A stretch of 64,000 nt of DNA. Origin: Hamiltosporidium tvaerminnensis. Lineage: Eukaryota; Microsporidia; Dubosqiidae. The notes below the pieces were generated by a model. The model did not search any database, was not told the origin of the DNA, and saw only the letters and a program-made list of their open reading frames with translations. Both the position numbers and the translations under genes were made by a program. This document shows positions 12,280 to 22,802 of this stretch, in pieces; position 1 is the first letter of the stretch; each line of letters begins with the position of its first letter. The DNA lies in assembly GCA_022605425.2 (NCBI GenBank), contig JAKIMF020000013.1, positions 1 to 64,000 on the forward strand. The letters are read 5' to 3'.

Positions 12280-12806
12280 ATGCCAAGTATTACAAATCAG
12301 TGGGTATTTTGTAAATAATTCAATTGTCTAAGATATCAAATAAATTTTATTACATTTTTTTCAAAATATATTTTTACAAAGTGCAATCTGACCAAAAATG
12401 AGACATTTTTAAATTATTTTATTGTGAAAAAATATTATCTATTTCATTGACCATATAAACATTTAGAATTCTAAGAGTATATATTGGTGTTTTAAAATAA
12501 TGTATTGAAACTTTAATTGTATTTAAAAATGCGAAAAAAAAAATACTATTAAAAATCCCAATCTTTGTTTTTAAATTTGGATTTTATGATGAACAATTTA
12601 ATTACTTAATTTAAGAATTTATAGGTTTGGTTTTTAAATATTTATAAAAACATTCAGTATTAAATTGAAATGTAAAATTGTGTCAACTATATTTATTTGA
12701 GAATTACTTTCAGGTTTGAAGTAATTTTTATTTGGGATTTAATATTAACTATAACTTTAAATGTGGGGCTTAAAAAGATTTTATACTTTAACAGATACTT
12801 AAAATT
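12280..12806. other. Gene-free spacer
   Basis: AT-rich spacer between the tRNA terminator and the first copy of the 26-bp direct repeat. Nothing with coding or RNA-gene character is seen. Confidence 0.5.
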
Positions 12807-12975
12807 TTTTTTAATATTCTATAAGAAAATAAAAAAAAAATTCGGTTTATTTTCCTTAAGATCAGCCAAATCTACAACACACACAGTTCCTTATAAACCG
12901 ACCCGGCTATATATAGCCACCATATCCGCAATCGGACTTCGGTTCTAGATTTTTTAATATTCTATAAGAAAATAA
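12807..12975. mobile_element. 117-bp GC-richer insertion flanked by 26-bp direct repeats
   Basis: An exact 26-bp direct repeat (six Ts followed by AATATTCTATAAGAAAATAA) occurs at 12807-12832 and 12950-12975. The 117 bp between (12833-12949) start with a run of eight A and are far richer in GC than the flanks. They contain the perfect palindrome GGCTATATATAGCC at 12905-12918. A long exact duplication around a compositionally foreign segment is what target-primed retrotransposition leaves behind, so this looks like a short retro-inserted fragment or SINE-like element. Its source is not identifiable here. It lies about 200 nt before the BRO1 gene. Confidence 0.55.
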
Positions 12976-13178
12976 TTAAATCAAAAAAAACGTTAAATAT
13001 AACGGGTAAAGAAATAGGAAAGAAAATGAAAACAAGAAATAAAAAAGTAAATTAATTTTTGTTTCAAATAGTAAATTTAAAGTTTTTTTTAGAAGCAAAT
13101 ATATTTATTATTTTATCTCATTTTTATCAGAGATAATAAGTTCTAAGAATTTAAATTAATATTTTATTTTTTCTTGCG

Positions 13179-15092
13179 ATGTTTTTAGATAAAAAAATTA
13201 CAGAACATATTGATTTTTTAAGGATTTTTGATGCGGAAAATAGCAATAAAAATAAAATTTTCGATACTTTCTTAGAAAAGTCTAGCGATGTGACAAAATT
13301 AAGAGATTCGGTAATTAATTCTGAAATATTAGAAAATTATATTTTGTATTTCTTACAGATTATATTTATAGAAGAAAAATTTAACTCTCTGGAAATTCAT
13401 GAATCATTTTATTGGAAAGATATAATAACGGGTGAATTCTATAAGTCTAAATCGTTTATTTATGAAAAATTGAATATATCATTAAAAATTATATTTATTT
13501 TGAATAAGTATTTAGAACGGAATGAAGAATCAGAACAAAGCGAAAAATTTAGCTATTTTTATAAATTGATATTTTACTTTTTAGAAACAATTTTAAAAAT
13601 AATTCAACAAAAAAATAATATTTTACCAACTAAAATATTCCAGGTATCTTCTAAACAGTTGGATATATCGTTAGAGTTTTTAACGGCTTTAAAGAGTTAT
13701 TTTCAGTATAAATATACACTTTTCTCAAAAATTAATAATATGGACAGTGAAGAAGAACTAGATAGGTGTAACTTATCATATAAGCTGTGCCATTTCTTAT
13801 CTAAATTGATGAGCGACCTAAAATCTCTTCATAATTTGTACAAAAACTTATTTTGTACTGATTTCCAGAAAATTTGTAAGAATCTTTTAGTTAAATGTAA
13901 AGAAGATCTTGATTATTATTCTTTAAATTTGAATTATTATAAAGCGTTATGTTATTACAAAAAAGATGATATAAAGATAGCTTTTGATACATTAAAAATG
14001 GCTGCAAATAAAATTTCGGAAATTCAAAATCAAAAGTATGTGGTATTAGAAAAATTTAAAAATATAATTGAAAAAATTAATGATTTATTTAAAGATCTAA
14101 CTATTCAAAACACTTTAACTATTTCATATAATACTACAAATGAAATCTTTTTAAATATAGAAACATATGAAAGTTCCTATGAAAATATTTTTGAAATATT
14201 TTTGTATAAAGATATATATTATGATTTTATTCCAGTTAAAATCGAAAAAATAATTGAAACTTATTTAAAAGAAGAGTTTATACTTCACGATGATCTTATC
14301 GCAAGCACCAAATTTTATAAAAATCAAATTAATAAGTTAAAAAAGAAAAACTATTGGATTTTATATTCTGAAAATTACAAAATATATTTCGAAAATTTAA
14401 ATATTTTACTTAAAAAGGAAAATATTGTTTTGGAAGAAAATAAAAATTCTATAAAAATTGGTTTATCAAATATAAATACCAATTTTTTAAATGCTACAAA
14501 AAAATATAAGAATTACATCGAAATGAATATTAAAAAATATACAAATTACGATTTTATTGATGAAAAATATAATAATTTACAGAATATTTACCTGGAATGT
14601 CAAAAAGTAAAAGATATTTTGTTGAAAGTAAAACATATAAAAACCTACACGGTTTCAACATTTAATTCCATCGATAATTTCCAAAAATTACAAAGTAATG
14701 AAATTTTAAAAGATATTATAAATCTAGAAAATCAAATAACTGATTTAGAGACTAATATGATTAAATCTAATAAACCTGATGTAGTAAAATATTATCATGA
14801 ATCTATTATTTATTCAAATAATCCAATAAAATTTGAAGATAAACTTAATTTGAATAAGAAAAAAATGTATGAAAATCAAATTTCTTTAGAAATGATTAAA
14901 GAAAGATATAAATATGTTTCTGATGAAATCATTAAAACAATTTTTTTCCTTAAAAGTAAAAATATAATTGATTATCATAATACAATTAAAAAGACTTCTA
15001 AAAACCTAAAAAAGAAAATAAAAATGACAGATTTTGTTATCAAAAATATAAATCGTTTACAAAAATTAATAACAGATTTTTTAAATAACTGA
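13179..15092 (+). CDS. BRO1-domain protein (Bro1/Rim20/Alix type)
   Basis: 637 residues. BRO1 proteins bind ESCRT-III and act in endosomal sorting (Bro1) or alkaline-pH signalling (Rim20/PalA). Visible family features are the FYWKDI segment followed by a helix with the pattern of the BRO1 'vLFN.aa' region (residues about 78-115), a helix pair around FQVSSKQLDISLEFLTALKS (about 153-172), YYKALCYYKKDDIKIAFDTL (about 253-272) and the segment IYYDFIPVKIEKI (about 345-357). That segment resembles the end of BRO1 domains, where the V-shaped helical domain begins. The remaining residues (about 375-637) are long Lys/Asn-rich helices consistent with a V domain. There is no proline-rich C-terminal tail like that of Alix. 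Homology rests on pattern rather than strong identity; the choice between Bro1 and Rim20 is open. Confidence 0.65.
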   Translation: MFLDKKITEHIDFLRIFDAENSNKNKIFDTFLEKSSDVTKLRDSVINSEILENYILYFLQIIFIEEKFNSLEIHESFYWKDIITGEFYKSKSFIYEKLNISLKIIFILNKYLERNEESEQSEKFSYFYKLIFYFLETILKIIQQKNNILPTKIFQVSSKQLDISLEFLTALKSYFQYKYTLFSKINNMDSEEELDRCNLSYKLCHFLSKLMSDLKSLHNLYKNLFCTDFQKICKNLLVKCKEDLDYYSLNLNYYKALCYYKKDDIKIAFDTLKMAANKISEIQNQKYVVLEKFKNIIEKINDLFKDLTIQNTLTISYNTTNEIFLNIETYESSYENIFEIFLYKDIYYDFIPVKIEKIIETYLKEEFILHDDLIASTKFYKNQINKLKKKNYWILYSENYKIYFENLNILLKKENIVLEENKNSIKIGLSNINTNFLNATKKYKNYIEMNIKKYTNYDFIDEKYNNLQNIYLECQKVKDILLKVKHIKTYTVSTFNSIDNFQKLQSNEILKDIINLENQITDLETNMIKSNKPDVVKYYHESIIYSNNPIKFEDKLNLNKKKMYENQISLEMIKERYKYVSDEIIKTIFFLKSKNIIDYHNTIKKTSKNLKKKIKMTDFVIKNINRLQKLITDFLNN

Positions 15093-17704
15093 TTATCAAA
15101 TAAATTCTGTTTAATAATGATATCTTTTTTACTATTTTATCGCCAACACTCTTTACTCGGAATTTATTGTAAGTCCATTATCTTTGAGTCTTTTTCTATA
15201 TTTTAAACAATGCATTGAATTTAGAATCTTATTCTCAATTTAGTTCAAAAATTTTTTCTGTTTATTTTCGTAAAATCTTGATACGCAGGTAATGTAGATT
15301 TGACGTCTCTGTCTTTTTGTCTTTCGGCTCTTTATGTAGCATATCGTGATATATTTCTTTGCTATAATCGGCACGGGGGCTTGGATTCAAACGTTTTATT
15401 CGATTAAAAAATATGGTATTGATCTCTTTTTAAATCCACACGAATAAATTTACATTTCTATTTTTATTGTAATTTGAAGTCTTTTAGGCTACAAATTAAG
15501 TTATTGGTTTAAAGATCATTTTAGATTATCACATATTGGATTATCTCTGAATTTATCAAGAAATAAGATTGAATTTATTTGACTATAATTCGTATTATCT
15601 TCTTTGCTTTATTGTTTCAAATTGTTGGAGCTTTAACATTTTAGGTAATTTCGACAATACCTACTGCATCTTTTTTAATTCATTTCCTGATCTATATTTT
15701 AGGGTTATTATCCCGATTTGAAATGCTGACTTTTTTTCATATTTCACTTCTATTTTAGCATACTAATCTTCAAGCATCCAGGCAATTGAAATCCTTCTTT
15801 TTACATTGAATCTCAAATCTTATACATATCTTAGAAAGTAAGTTTATACATTAACTAGTATGTTTTAACAGCTTCTATAGTAAGTTACAGGCCTTTTTTG
15901 AATATCTAGGTTCCTAACGCGCATCAACTTTCTAATTTTTCTACAATTTAATTTTGTTCTTACATGAATATTTTTATTAAATTTCACTCAAAAAAAAAGT
16001 GTAATGAAAAATAGAATTTGAGATAAAAAACGTATTAAATAGCCTTTTTTAATTTTTTTAATCGAATAAAAATACAAAAACTTACTTTTTAATCTGCTGG
16101 TTTTGAATATAAGAAAATAAATATAAATTTCTTCGAAAATCTATAATTATACATTTTTAGAAGTTACAAATAAATTAATCTACAATACAATCACATTTAT
16201 TTCGAAATTATAAAAACGTAAAATAATGTTTGGTTTTAAACCGTTCTATTTCGTGTGGAAATACTGTTTCGATTCTAAAATTATTAAATCTTGTCAATTG
16301 ATTTCTATTTTTTCCAATGATAATGTTCTTTGCTTAGAAGCGTTATTTAAACATAGAAAAATTAATATGATTCCTCTAATGAATAAAAAAAAGCAATTTG
16401 CTTGTATGAAGAAATAATATATTAATAAGTGATTTGATGGTCAATAATCAAAGAATCAATCAAATATTAGCACAAAGCAGAACTTGGTATAAATTTTATA
16501 TAAGCGCGAAATATACGGCTATAAAAAGAAATTTTATTACTATACAGGTCTAAGAATTTGAGTTTTATATGTGTGATTGTATTTGAAACATACGATTACC
16601 ACTACCACTGTTAGCCTATGAGCAAAAAACACGGTTTGATATATATCTAACTATAGATTTACAACTAATTGACAGAATTTGAGAATTCTTTAAAAATGAG
16701 AATGACGAAACCACATGATCGTTAAGATTTAACAGATTCATTAAGAAATATAATACAAATATTTCAAATATAATTAATAATATGTGGATATGAAGCAGAG
16801 TTAATAAAGGTTTTTTAATATTGTTCAATCAGAACAGATGTGAATATATTAATATCGGTTAACACTAGAAATATTATTTATTCATTTATGAATCATTAAA
16901 CTATTTTCTTACATAATAACTTATTAATACGATTAGTAGTATCCTAATAAATCTAGAACTAAAAGTATCAATCTGAATAACCAATGATGTATTAAAAAAA
17001 TTTGGAATTATAACCTAAACAAGAATTTGAGGATGGATAAGATTAGAGTCAGCAAAACTCAGGAAAAGGCTATCAAAAAGCGGCTGTAAATTCCTAAAAA
17101 AATGGTAAAGGTCCACCAACTACTGAAATATGTTTTAACTAGAGTCTTTGTATTGAAAACTACATTCTAAGACAATCTAAATTTCATTTTCGAAAAATTT
17201 AAAAATTCTTTGATTCTTAAATATACTAGAAATTGCAAAAATTTTGTCTGTATTAAATAATTAAAGTCAATAACTATTTCGATTGAAGTTGTAAAATTGC
17301 GGTAATTATGGGTTGATATTTTGCTTTGAATTCTCATAGTTTATATATTTTATATTTTGCTTTCTATATAGTGTTCACATTGAAATATTACTAGTCATTC
17401 CATAGGTCACTAAAATTAAAACATAAGCAATTTGATTTTTTAACACTAAATTTGTTTACTATTACAAAAAAGTTTAGGATTTCAGTATTACTACTAAGAT
17501 TGGTTTTAGACACTTCAAATATTTTTGTAAACTAATAATATTATTTAAAAAAAAATCCGTTTGAAAAATTTGGTTTTCAATTATTTTATCGTTTTTAATT
17601 TTATACACAAGCCGAAAGTAAAGAAGGAATGACCAAATTTACATTAAAACAGGGTGTATATACTTGATTATAGAAATAGAATCGTGTAAAAAATAGCAAA
17701 TTTT
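15093..17704. other. Gene-free region
   Basis: About 2.6 kb between converging genes. An ATG-started 63-codon frame at 16226-16417 is the only stretch with somewhat coding-like composition, but it matches nothing I know. Around 17040-17110 a short segment (AAAAAGCGGCTGTAAATTCC) loosely resembles 29045-29070 and may belong to another decayed repeat. Confidence 0.45.
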
Positions 17705-18100
17705 TTATTTAACTTTTGGTGGCATATATGACTTAAATAAGAGTATACGGTTATCATCAATATCTATTTCTACATAAAAATGATCTTCATATACAACTAT
17801 TCCAAAATAATGCCCTCCTATAATTACATTCCATCCTTTTCCAAATTTCTTTTCAAGTTCGTCTTTAAAATTTCTAGCAATCATGGTAGGTTTTTTGGTA
17901 TCTTTATATTTTTCAGCCAAATTTTCTATAAATTCTAAAATATTTTCCGAAACTAAAGATTTCACAACTTTAATTCGTGATTGGGGCTTTTCTTTGTTTT
18001 CATTTTCTTCTTTTTTATTATTTTCTTTATCTGAAGATGTTTCTTTATTTTTTATTGTGCTTTCATTACTCTTATCAGTTTTTTGTTCTTTTTCTGCCAT
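17705..18100 (-). CDS. Dynein light chain, LC8 type, with N-terminal extension
   Basis: LC8 is a small dimeric hub protein that binds short linear motifs, in the dynein motor and in many other complexes. The 131-residue protein has an N-terminal tail of about 43 residues made almost only of Glu, Lys, Asn, Ser and Asp, then a complete LC8 fold. The fold shows two helices (about 48-83, including ARNFKDELEKKFGKGWNVI), the conserved beta core with GGHYFGIVVYEDHFYVEIDI, and the family-typical C-terminal ILLFKS (about 120-125). Canonical LC8 is about 89 residues, so the tail is an addition, probably disordered. A short insertion lies in the beta hairpin. The gene lies 179 nt downstream of the TPR gene on the same strand; a shared promoter is unlikely. 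Confidence 0.85.
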   Translation of the reverse strand: MAEKEQKTDKSNESTIKNKETSSDKENNKKEENENKEKPQSRIKVVKSLVSENILEFIENLAEKYKDTKKPTMIARNFKDELEKKFGKGWNVIIGGHYFGIVVYEDHFYVEIDIDDNRILLFKSYMPPKVK

Positions 18101-18279
18101 AAAATATTAATTTTTATTTCATTTATATAAATTTACTCCTTTATCTCGTTTTAATCTAAACCAATCGACTTATTCATTTTTTTATTAGACCAATCATCTT
18201 TAAAATTATTTAAACTATTAAGCACGTTAAATCTAAGATCAAACCAAGAATAATATAAATTATTTATTGGTTTCAATAT

Positions 18280-19764
18280 TTAGATTTTATTAATTATTAA
18301 AATTTCCAATTCGGTAAATTTCTTGATTACTTCATTTATAATAATTTTACTATCAATTAATTCCTTAAAAAATATTGTATTCTCATCTTTTAAATTTATA
18401 TCTTTTAAACCACAATTACAATATAGATTATTAGTATCAATATTTTTATGTTTCGTAAAAATATTCAAGCATATTTGTTTTGTAGCCAGATATATTGATT
18501 TATCTTTCTTGTTTATCTGTTTAATATTTACAATATCTAAAAATCTTTTTCTTTCGAATAAATAAATATACAATTCAATTTTATCAATATTTTGTTGTTC
18601 AAATATTTCTATTAAAATATTTGCAAAATGTAAAGATAAATGACAATTTGAATTAAAATACAAAGAAACACATAAATTAAACAATATAATCACATATTCC
18701 ATATTTATACATTCTAAAATAAATTGTTTGTATGTTCTGTTATTATTTAAATCTTTTATATGATGAAATGCAGTTTTATAGTCATTTTTATAGATCCAAT
18801 AATTAAAATTCTGATAATTTTTATATTTATTGTTGATATCAGTATTTATTATATTGCATTCAGATAAGCATTTTATCGCTTTTTTGTCGTAAAAATATAT
18901 TTCTTTAAAAATCCTTCCACTTAATACATTTTTTAGGATAAATTCTTCTTCCGAGGAACATTTCACTATTTCTTCAGAACAAACATACTTAAATAAATCT
19001 TTATTTATTTCTGGTTGGATTTCTATCGAAAAACAGTTGAATTTTTCAATTTTTTTATTTAAAAAATTCGTATTAAAAATTGATTTAAAATCCGTATTTA
19101 AGGTTTCATTAAATGTAGATTCTGTTCTTTGAATCTTATTATTGATTCTTCTATCCTTTTTTAAATTTAAATCAGGTATTTCATCAGTCTCTAATTTATT
19201 TTCATGTAATTTCTCCGTATTTTGATTTAAATTATTAATTAATTTTTTAATTTCCTCTTTCTTAGCTTTTAATTCATCACCAACTTCATCACCTATTTTA
19301 TTACAAAATTTAATAGAATTTTTAGTGTCTTTTATTAAAAAATAGAAAAACGAAATATAAATATTTCTTGTATTTTCATCAAATCCAGGATAATCACATA
19401 CCACATAAAATATTTCTTCATACTTTTTTAAATAAATTCCAATTCCAATTAATTTATAGACAGTATATTGTGTTTTTCCACCTAAAATATATGAAATTTT
19501 AAGTGTCTGAAATGCTTCAAAATATTTTTTATTTTTTTCACAAATCATTGAAAAATATTTGTATGGTTCACTATATGAAGGATAACGATAGGCAACCATT
19601 TTTAAAGTATTAAATGATTCTTCTTCTCTGTTCATTAAAAACATAACGTAACCTTTCAATGACAAATAAAATTCTGAATTATTTAATTTCAATTCATTTT
19701 CTATTAAACTTAATGCTTTTTCATTTTCATTATTTTCTAATAAAGAAAATATTTTTTGTTTCAT
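18280..19764 (-). CDS. TPR/alpha-solenoid protein, possible NatA auxiliary subunit (Naa15-like)
   Basis: 494 residues. The N-terminal third (about 1-150) is a row of helical pairs with tetratricopeptide spacing. These include ENELKLNNSEFYLSLKGYVM, an EEESFNTLKMVAYRYPSYSE turn and KKYFEAFQTLKISYILGG. Large-small hydrophobic alternation and the 34-residue period resemble the start of Naa15/Nat1, the ribosome-associated scaffold of the NatA N-terminal acetyltransferase. A Lys/Asn/Glu-rich linker (about 165-215) separates a second helical region (about 300-430). Naa15 is usually over 800 residues, so this would be much shortened, and no catalytic Naa10 partner lies in the window. The TPR fold is well supported; the NatA assignment is tentative. 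A CCC triplet lies 12 nt before the ATG. Confidence 0.65.
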   Translation of the reverse strand: MKQKIFSLLENNENEKALSLIENELKLNNSEFYLSLKGYVMFLMNREEESFNTLKMVAYRYPSYSEPYKYFSMICEKNKKYFEAFQTLKISYILGGKTQYTVYKLIGIGIYLKKYEEIFYVVCDYPGFDENTRNIYISFFYFLIKDTKNSIKFCNKIGDEVGDELKAKKEEIKKLINNLNQNTEKLHENKLETDEIPDLNLKKDRRINNKIQRTESTFNETLNTDFKSIFNTNFLNKKIEKFNCFSIEIQPEINKDLFKYVCSEEIVKCSSEEEFILKNVLSGRIFKEIYFYDKKAIKCLSECNIINTDINNKYKNYQNFNYWIYKNDYKTAFHHIKDLNNNRTYKQFILECINMEYVIILFNLCVSLYFNSNCHLSLHFANILIEIFEQQNIDKIELYIYLFERKRFLDIVNIKQINKKDKSIYLATKQICLNIFTKHKNIDTNNLYCNCGLKDINLKDENTIFFKELIDSKIIINEVIKKFTELEILIINKI

Positions 19765-19776
19765 TTAAAATTTGTA

Positions 19777-19779
19777 GGG
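19777..19779 (-). promoter_or_regulatory. CCC start-proximal motif of the TPR gene
   Basis: CCC on the minus strand, 12 nt upstream of the ATG, inside an AT-only leader. It fits the microsporidian start-proximal signal. Confidence 0.45.
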
Positions 19780-19788
19780 TTTTTGTTC

Positions 19789-19830
19789 TTTAAATGAAAT
19801 AATTTTAAATGAAATAATTTTAAATGAAAT
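19789..19830. repeat. 15-bp tandem repeat upstream of the TPR gene
   Basis: Three consecutive units of TAAATGAAATAATTT, the last one diverging, lie 25-66 nt upstream of the start codon. It may affect the promoter; nothing shows a function. Confidence 0.6.
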
Positions 19831-20659
19831 TAGTATTTTACAAATGTTTTTATTGTAATTGTTCTACAGAAATTATTTTTTTAGGAAAACGTTTTTGTAT
19901 TTTGAGTATCTTGAACAAATAATTAAAAAGATAGAATCAAAATAAAAAATGTTTTTTAAGTAAATAATTTTAAATTATGGCAAATAAATTCCTACAAAAT
20001 CAAGGAGATATAAAGAGATTAACAACAATCTTAATATTGTTTTATCAATACGGTGATATATTAACATACTTATATAGTAATATTAATATAACATCTTTCT
20101 ATAATAGTAATTTATAATTTATAATTTATTAATAAAAATATTTTGATTTTTAGATGATATTATAGCATTTTAAAACTATAAATTGTTAAGCTTAATCAAT
20201 ATTTTATTAATTTAATTTAGAAATTTTATTTTTTTATTTGAAACTTTTTTTTTACAAACAGGTTGCTTCTAAATAATAAATTTAAAAAGAGGATTCTATT
20301 ATATTTTTTACATTAAAAAATAAGTCTTTTTAAATATTTAAAGTTGAGTTCTGATTTATCTATATACGAAAATTTGAGCTTATAATATTCTTTTATAAGT
20401 CTTAAAAACTAAAAATTTAAAATATTTTTTATTTCTCAATATTTTATTCATTTAAAGTTTCAAAATTTATTTTTTTTACTTTTTATAAATGAATATACGT
20501 TAAATACAATCTATTATTTTTATTCTCTATGTTTGGATTTTTATTCTAACTATAATCTTAGTTTAAGTATTATTTCTGCATTTTCTTTAAGAAATTAAAC
20601 TTAAACTGGTAAAAGAAGCAAAATTTTTTATTTATTTATTATTTTTTACTTAAAAAATA
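19831..20659. other. Gene-free spacer
   Basis: AT-only spacer between the TPR promoter region and R1 copy B, with short TAATTTATAA duplications near 20110. No gene is seen. Confidence 0.5.
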
Positions 20660-21400
20660 GCCCATATTTTTAAAAATCAGTGGCAAGTGTTACATTGTTT
20701 TTATGAAATTAACGCAGTTCTAGGTTAAACATAAATATTTTTTTCCCAAAAATACCATCAGTATCCCTTACGATGACCGCATCCCTAAGCCTTTCATATA
20801 AAGGTGTCTGGCCCCAGTTAATAAGGGAGTAAATTGTCCGGTGTTCGTTGGTGTGGGTTTAATGGAGTGTGGTCGTAGCTAGAAACCCATATTGGGTCCT
20901 TCGAGACAATGCAACATTCCCACTTGCTCTACACTTTCTGAACTAATAAACTTCTAGCTGAGATATATTATGGAGACTTGGATGAGATCCATCTAGATGG
21001 TGCAATTTCATACCAACAGGCATAACCTTGCTAGTATTCCTGTCTTTAAAGGGTTTGATTTTTATATCTCCCAGGCACTAGATTTTCATACCCTAGTAAG
21101 CAAGGCTAAGTTTCAATGCTTTTGCATGGAAATTACCTAGAATTTCAGATACGACTTGCGATATTTTGCATTAAAAACTGAAAAAAATAAATTTGTAGAA
21201 ATGGTTTCATATTTTGTAGATATTCTCCACCTCATAGAAGCTCTCATGAAACGATCAAAAATATAGTATGGTTTTATTCCCACCAAAAATTCAAATAATG
21301 ATTTTCACACCAGTTTCACATACTCATTGTCAAGCAAATAAGTTTTATGTTATTATCATACCTATTAAAATAAAAAACAATAGATTATTAATTTTATCTA
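20660..21400 (-). repeat. Dispersed repeat R1, copy B
   Basis: The best preserved R1 copy next to copy A, in the same orientation. It has the end block TTAACGCAGTTCTAGGTTAA near 20709, the core with TGTCCGGTGTTCG near 20833 and CTCTACACTTTCTGAACT near 20927, the CCATCTAGATGG-type segment near 20990 (as ATCCATCTAGATGGTGCA), and the head near 21280-21330 (CACCAAAAATTCAAATAATG). On the minus strand the head reads DNEYVKLV, stop, KSLFEFLVGIKPYYIF, clearly homologous to the open head of copy A. Copies A and B differ by many substitutions and small indels, so insertion was not recent. Confidence 0.65.
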
Positions 21401-22289
21401 TTTAATTCAAGATGGCAATAAATAAGATAGATATGTAGATAAAGAAATTTAAATAATGTTGAGCAAGCAACCTAAACAATCAAAAGAAAAATATCTCCGA
21501 AATGCCTATACCTAAGAAGTTTCAATTCAAAAATATTTTGTTCCATTTGTTGGGAAGGGAACAATCTAATACTAAAAACATTAAAGATAATAAAATATTT
21601 TTTTTATAAATTAAGTTCGCGGAGATATATATTTATTAAAAACTAATCTACCGAAATATATTAAATCTTAAATTATTACTATAAATCTAAGGGGATATGA
21701 TGTGTTGTTTCACTTATATTTTATTTTTAAATTATTTTCGAACCGACAGCCTATTTCTTTTAAATTTTTATTTAAAATATTACGAATCAGGTTTTTTGTC
21801 TAAAAAAGGCATTCAAACCTCACCTACTTAATATTAGCTTATATCAGATATTACAACCTTATGTAAAAATCTTAAATTTAGGTTTTTTAATTTTTCTTAA
21901 TTCTATAAATTTACAAGCCTGCTCTTGATTTATTTAAATTTTAGACATAAAATTAGAAAAGTTTTTGTATAATTTGAGAAACATTAAATAAATTCAAAAA
22001 AATAACAAATTTAAATTTTAATTTTTTAGATCATTTTAAAATCTTTAAAGTAAAAAAAGAAGGGGTTTATCATATTTAAGTTAACAGAAAAGAAAATGAA
22101 TTTAATTTAAAGGTTTAGAATTTCAAACCTTTTAAAAATTCTCTCCGAAAAAAAAATTCTTTACAAAATTTGATAAATTAAATTGTGATCACGAGAAGGA
22201 AAAAATTAATTTTTTTTAAAAAAATATATAAATTTTATAATCTGAATACATAAATTTAAACGCTTATTACACCTAAACACATTTATTTA
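21401..22289. other. Gene-free spacer
   Basis: AT-rich spacer downstream of the DUF866 gene. No coding frame or RNA gene is seen. Confidence 0.5.
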
Positions 22290-22799
22290 CTAACTTTTAA
22301 TAAAGTTTACAGAAAAGTCTTCAATAGTAGTAACTCTTCCTTTCAAATCTTCTAAACGTACATATCCATCAAAAATTTCAACATCTTTAAAGAAAATATC
22401 CCATTCGCTCAAAACAGAACATTTTAAATCATCAATTTTTTCAATAAAACATCCTCTACAATCCAAAGTAGAAACATGGAATGAATTGTCTTTCTTTGGA
22501 TTCAAGTAGAGATCAACTTCATATTCATTCATTATATCCTTATTGGTATATTTATATTTGGTACTGTTTATAGGAATATGTACTGTTATTGTCATTTGTT
22601 TCCCGCATTCAGCACATTTTACTTTGAGGTTTACGGGTTCATCTTTATTATTATACTGTTTGCTTTCATCAGTTACAATTACATGATTTTTATGTGTTTT
22701 ATGGCAATAAGAACACTTTATTTCTAAAGAAAATGTTTGTTCCACCATAATATTAGAAACACCCTGAAATGTTCCTGCTACGAATAAGTCATACTTCAT
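22290..22799 (-). CDS. CXXC zinc-binding protein, DUF866/UPF0587 (C1orf123/CZIB type)
   Basis: 169 residues, matching the usual family length of about 160. These are small eukaryotic zinc proteins of poorly defined function. Two CXXC pairs make one zinc site: C29-S-Y-C32 and C62-A-E-C65. After them comes the beta-rich second half with the family motif around DCRGCFIEKI (residues about 114-123), matching the conserved 'ECRGlePv.f' of the family, and the segment LSEWDIFFKDVE where the family has a Trp-Asp motif. The end, FSVNFIKS, corresponds to the family's terminal beta strand. There is no membrane or signal segment, so it is probably cytosolic. CCC directly abuts the ATG. Assignment to the family is firm; the cellular role is not known from sequence. 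Confidence 0.85.
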   Translation of the reverse strand: MKYDLFVAGTFQGVSNIMVEQTFSLEIKCSYCHKTHKNHVIVTDESKQYNNKDEPVNLKVKCAECGKQMTITVHIPINSTKYKYTNKDIMNEYEVDLYLNPKKDNSFHVSTLDCRGCFIEKIDDLKCSVLSEWDIFFKDVEIFDGYVRLEDLKGRVTTIEDFSVNFIKS

Positions 22800-22802
22800 G
22801 GG
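22800..22802 (-). promoter_or_regulatory. CCC directly before the DUF866 start codon
   Basis: On the minus strand the leader ends in ACCC immediately followed by ATG, an extreme short-distance case of the microsporidian CCC signal. It implies a very short 5' leader. Confidence 0.45.

Noticed and set aside
15370-15400. Possible tRNA T-arm (CACGGGGGCTTGGATTCAAACG)
   Set aside because: No matching stems or anticodon arm could be folded on either strand.
16226-16417. 63-codon ATG frame
   Set aside because: Somewhat coding-like composition, but no family, no neighbour logic and no CCC motif. Kept only as a remark in the intergenic entry.
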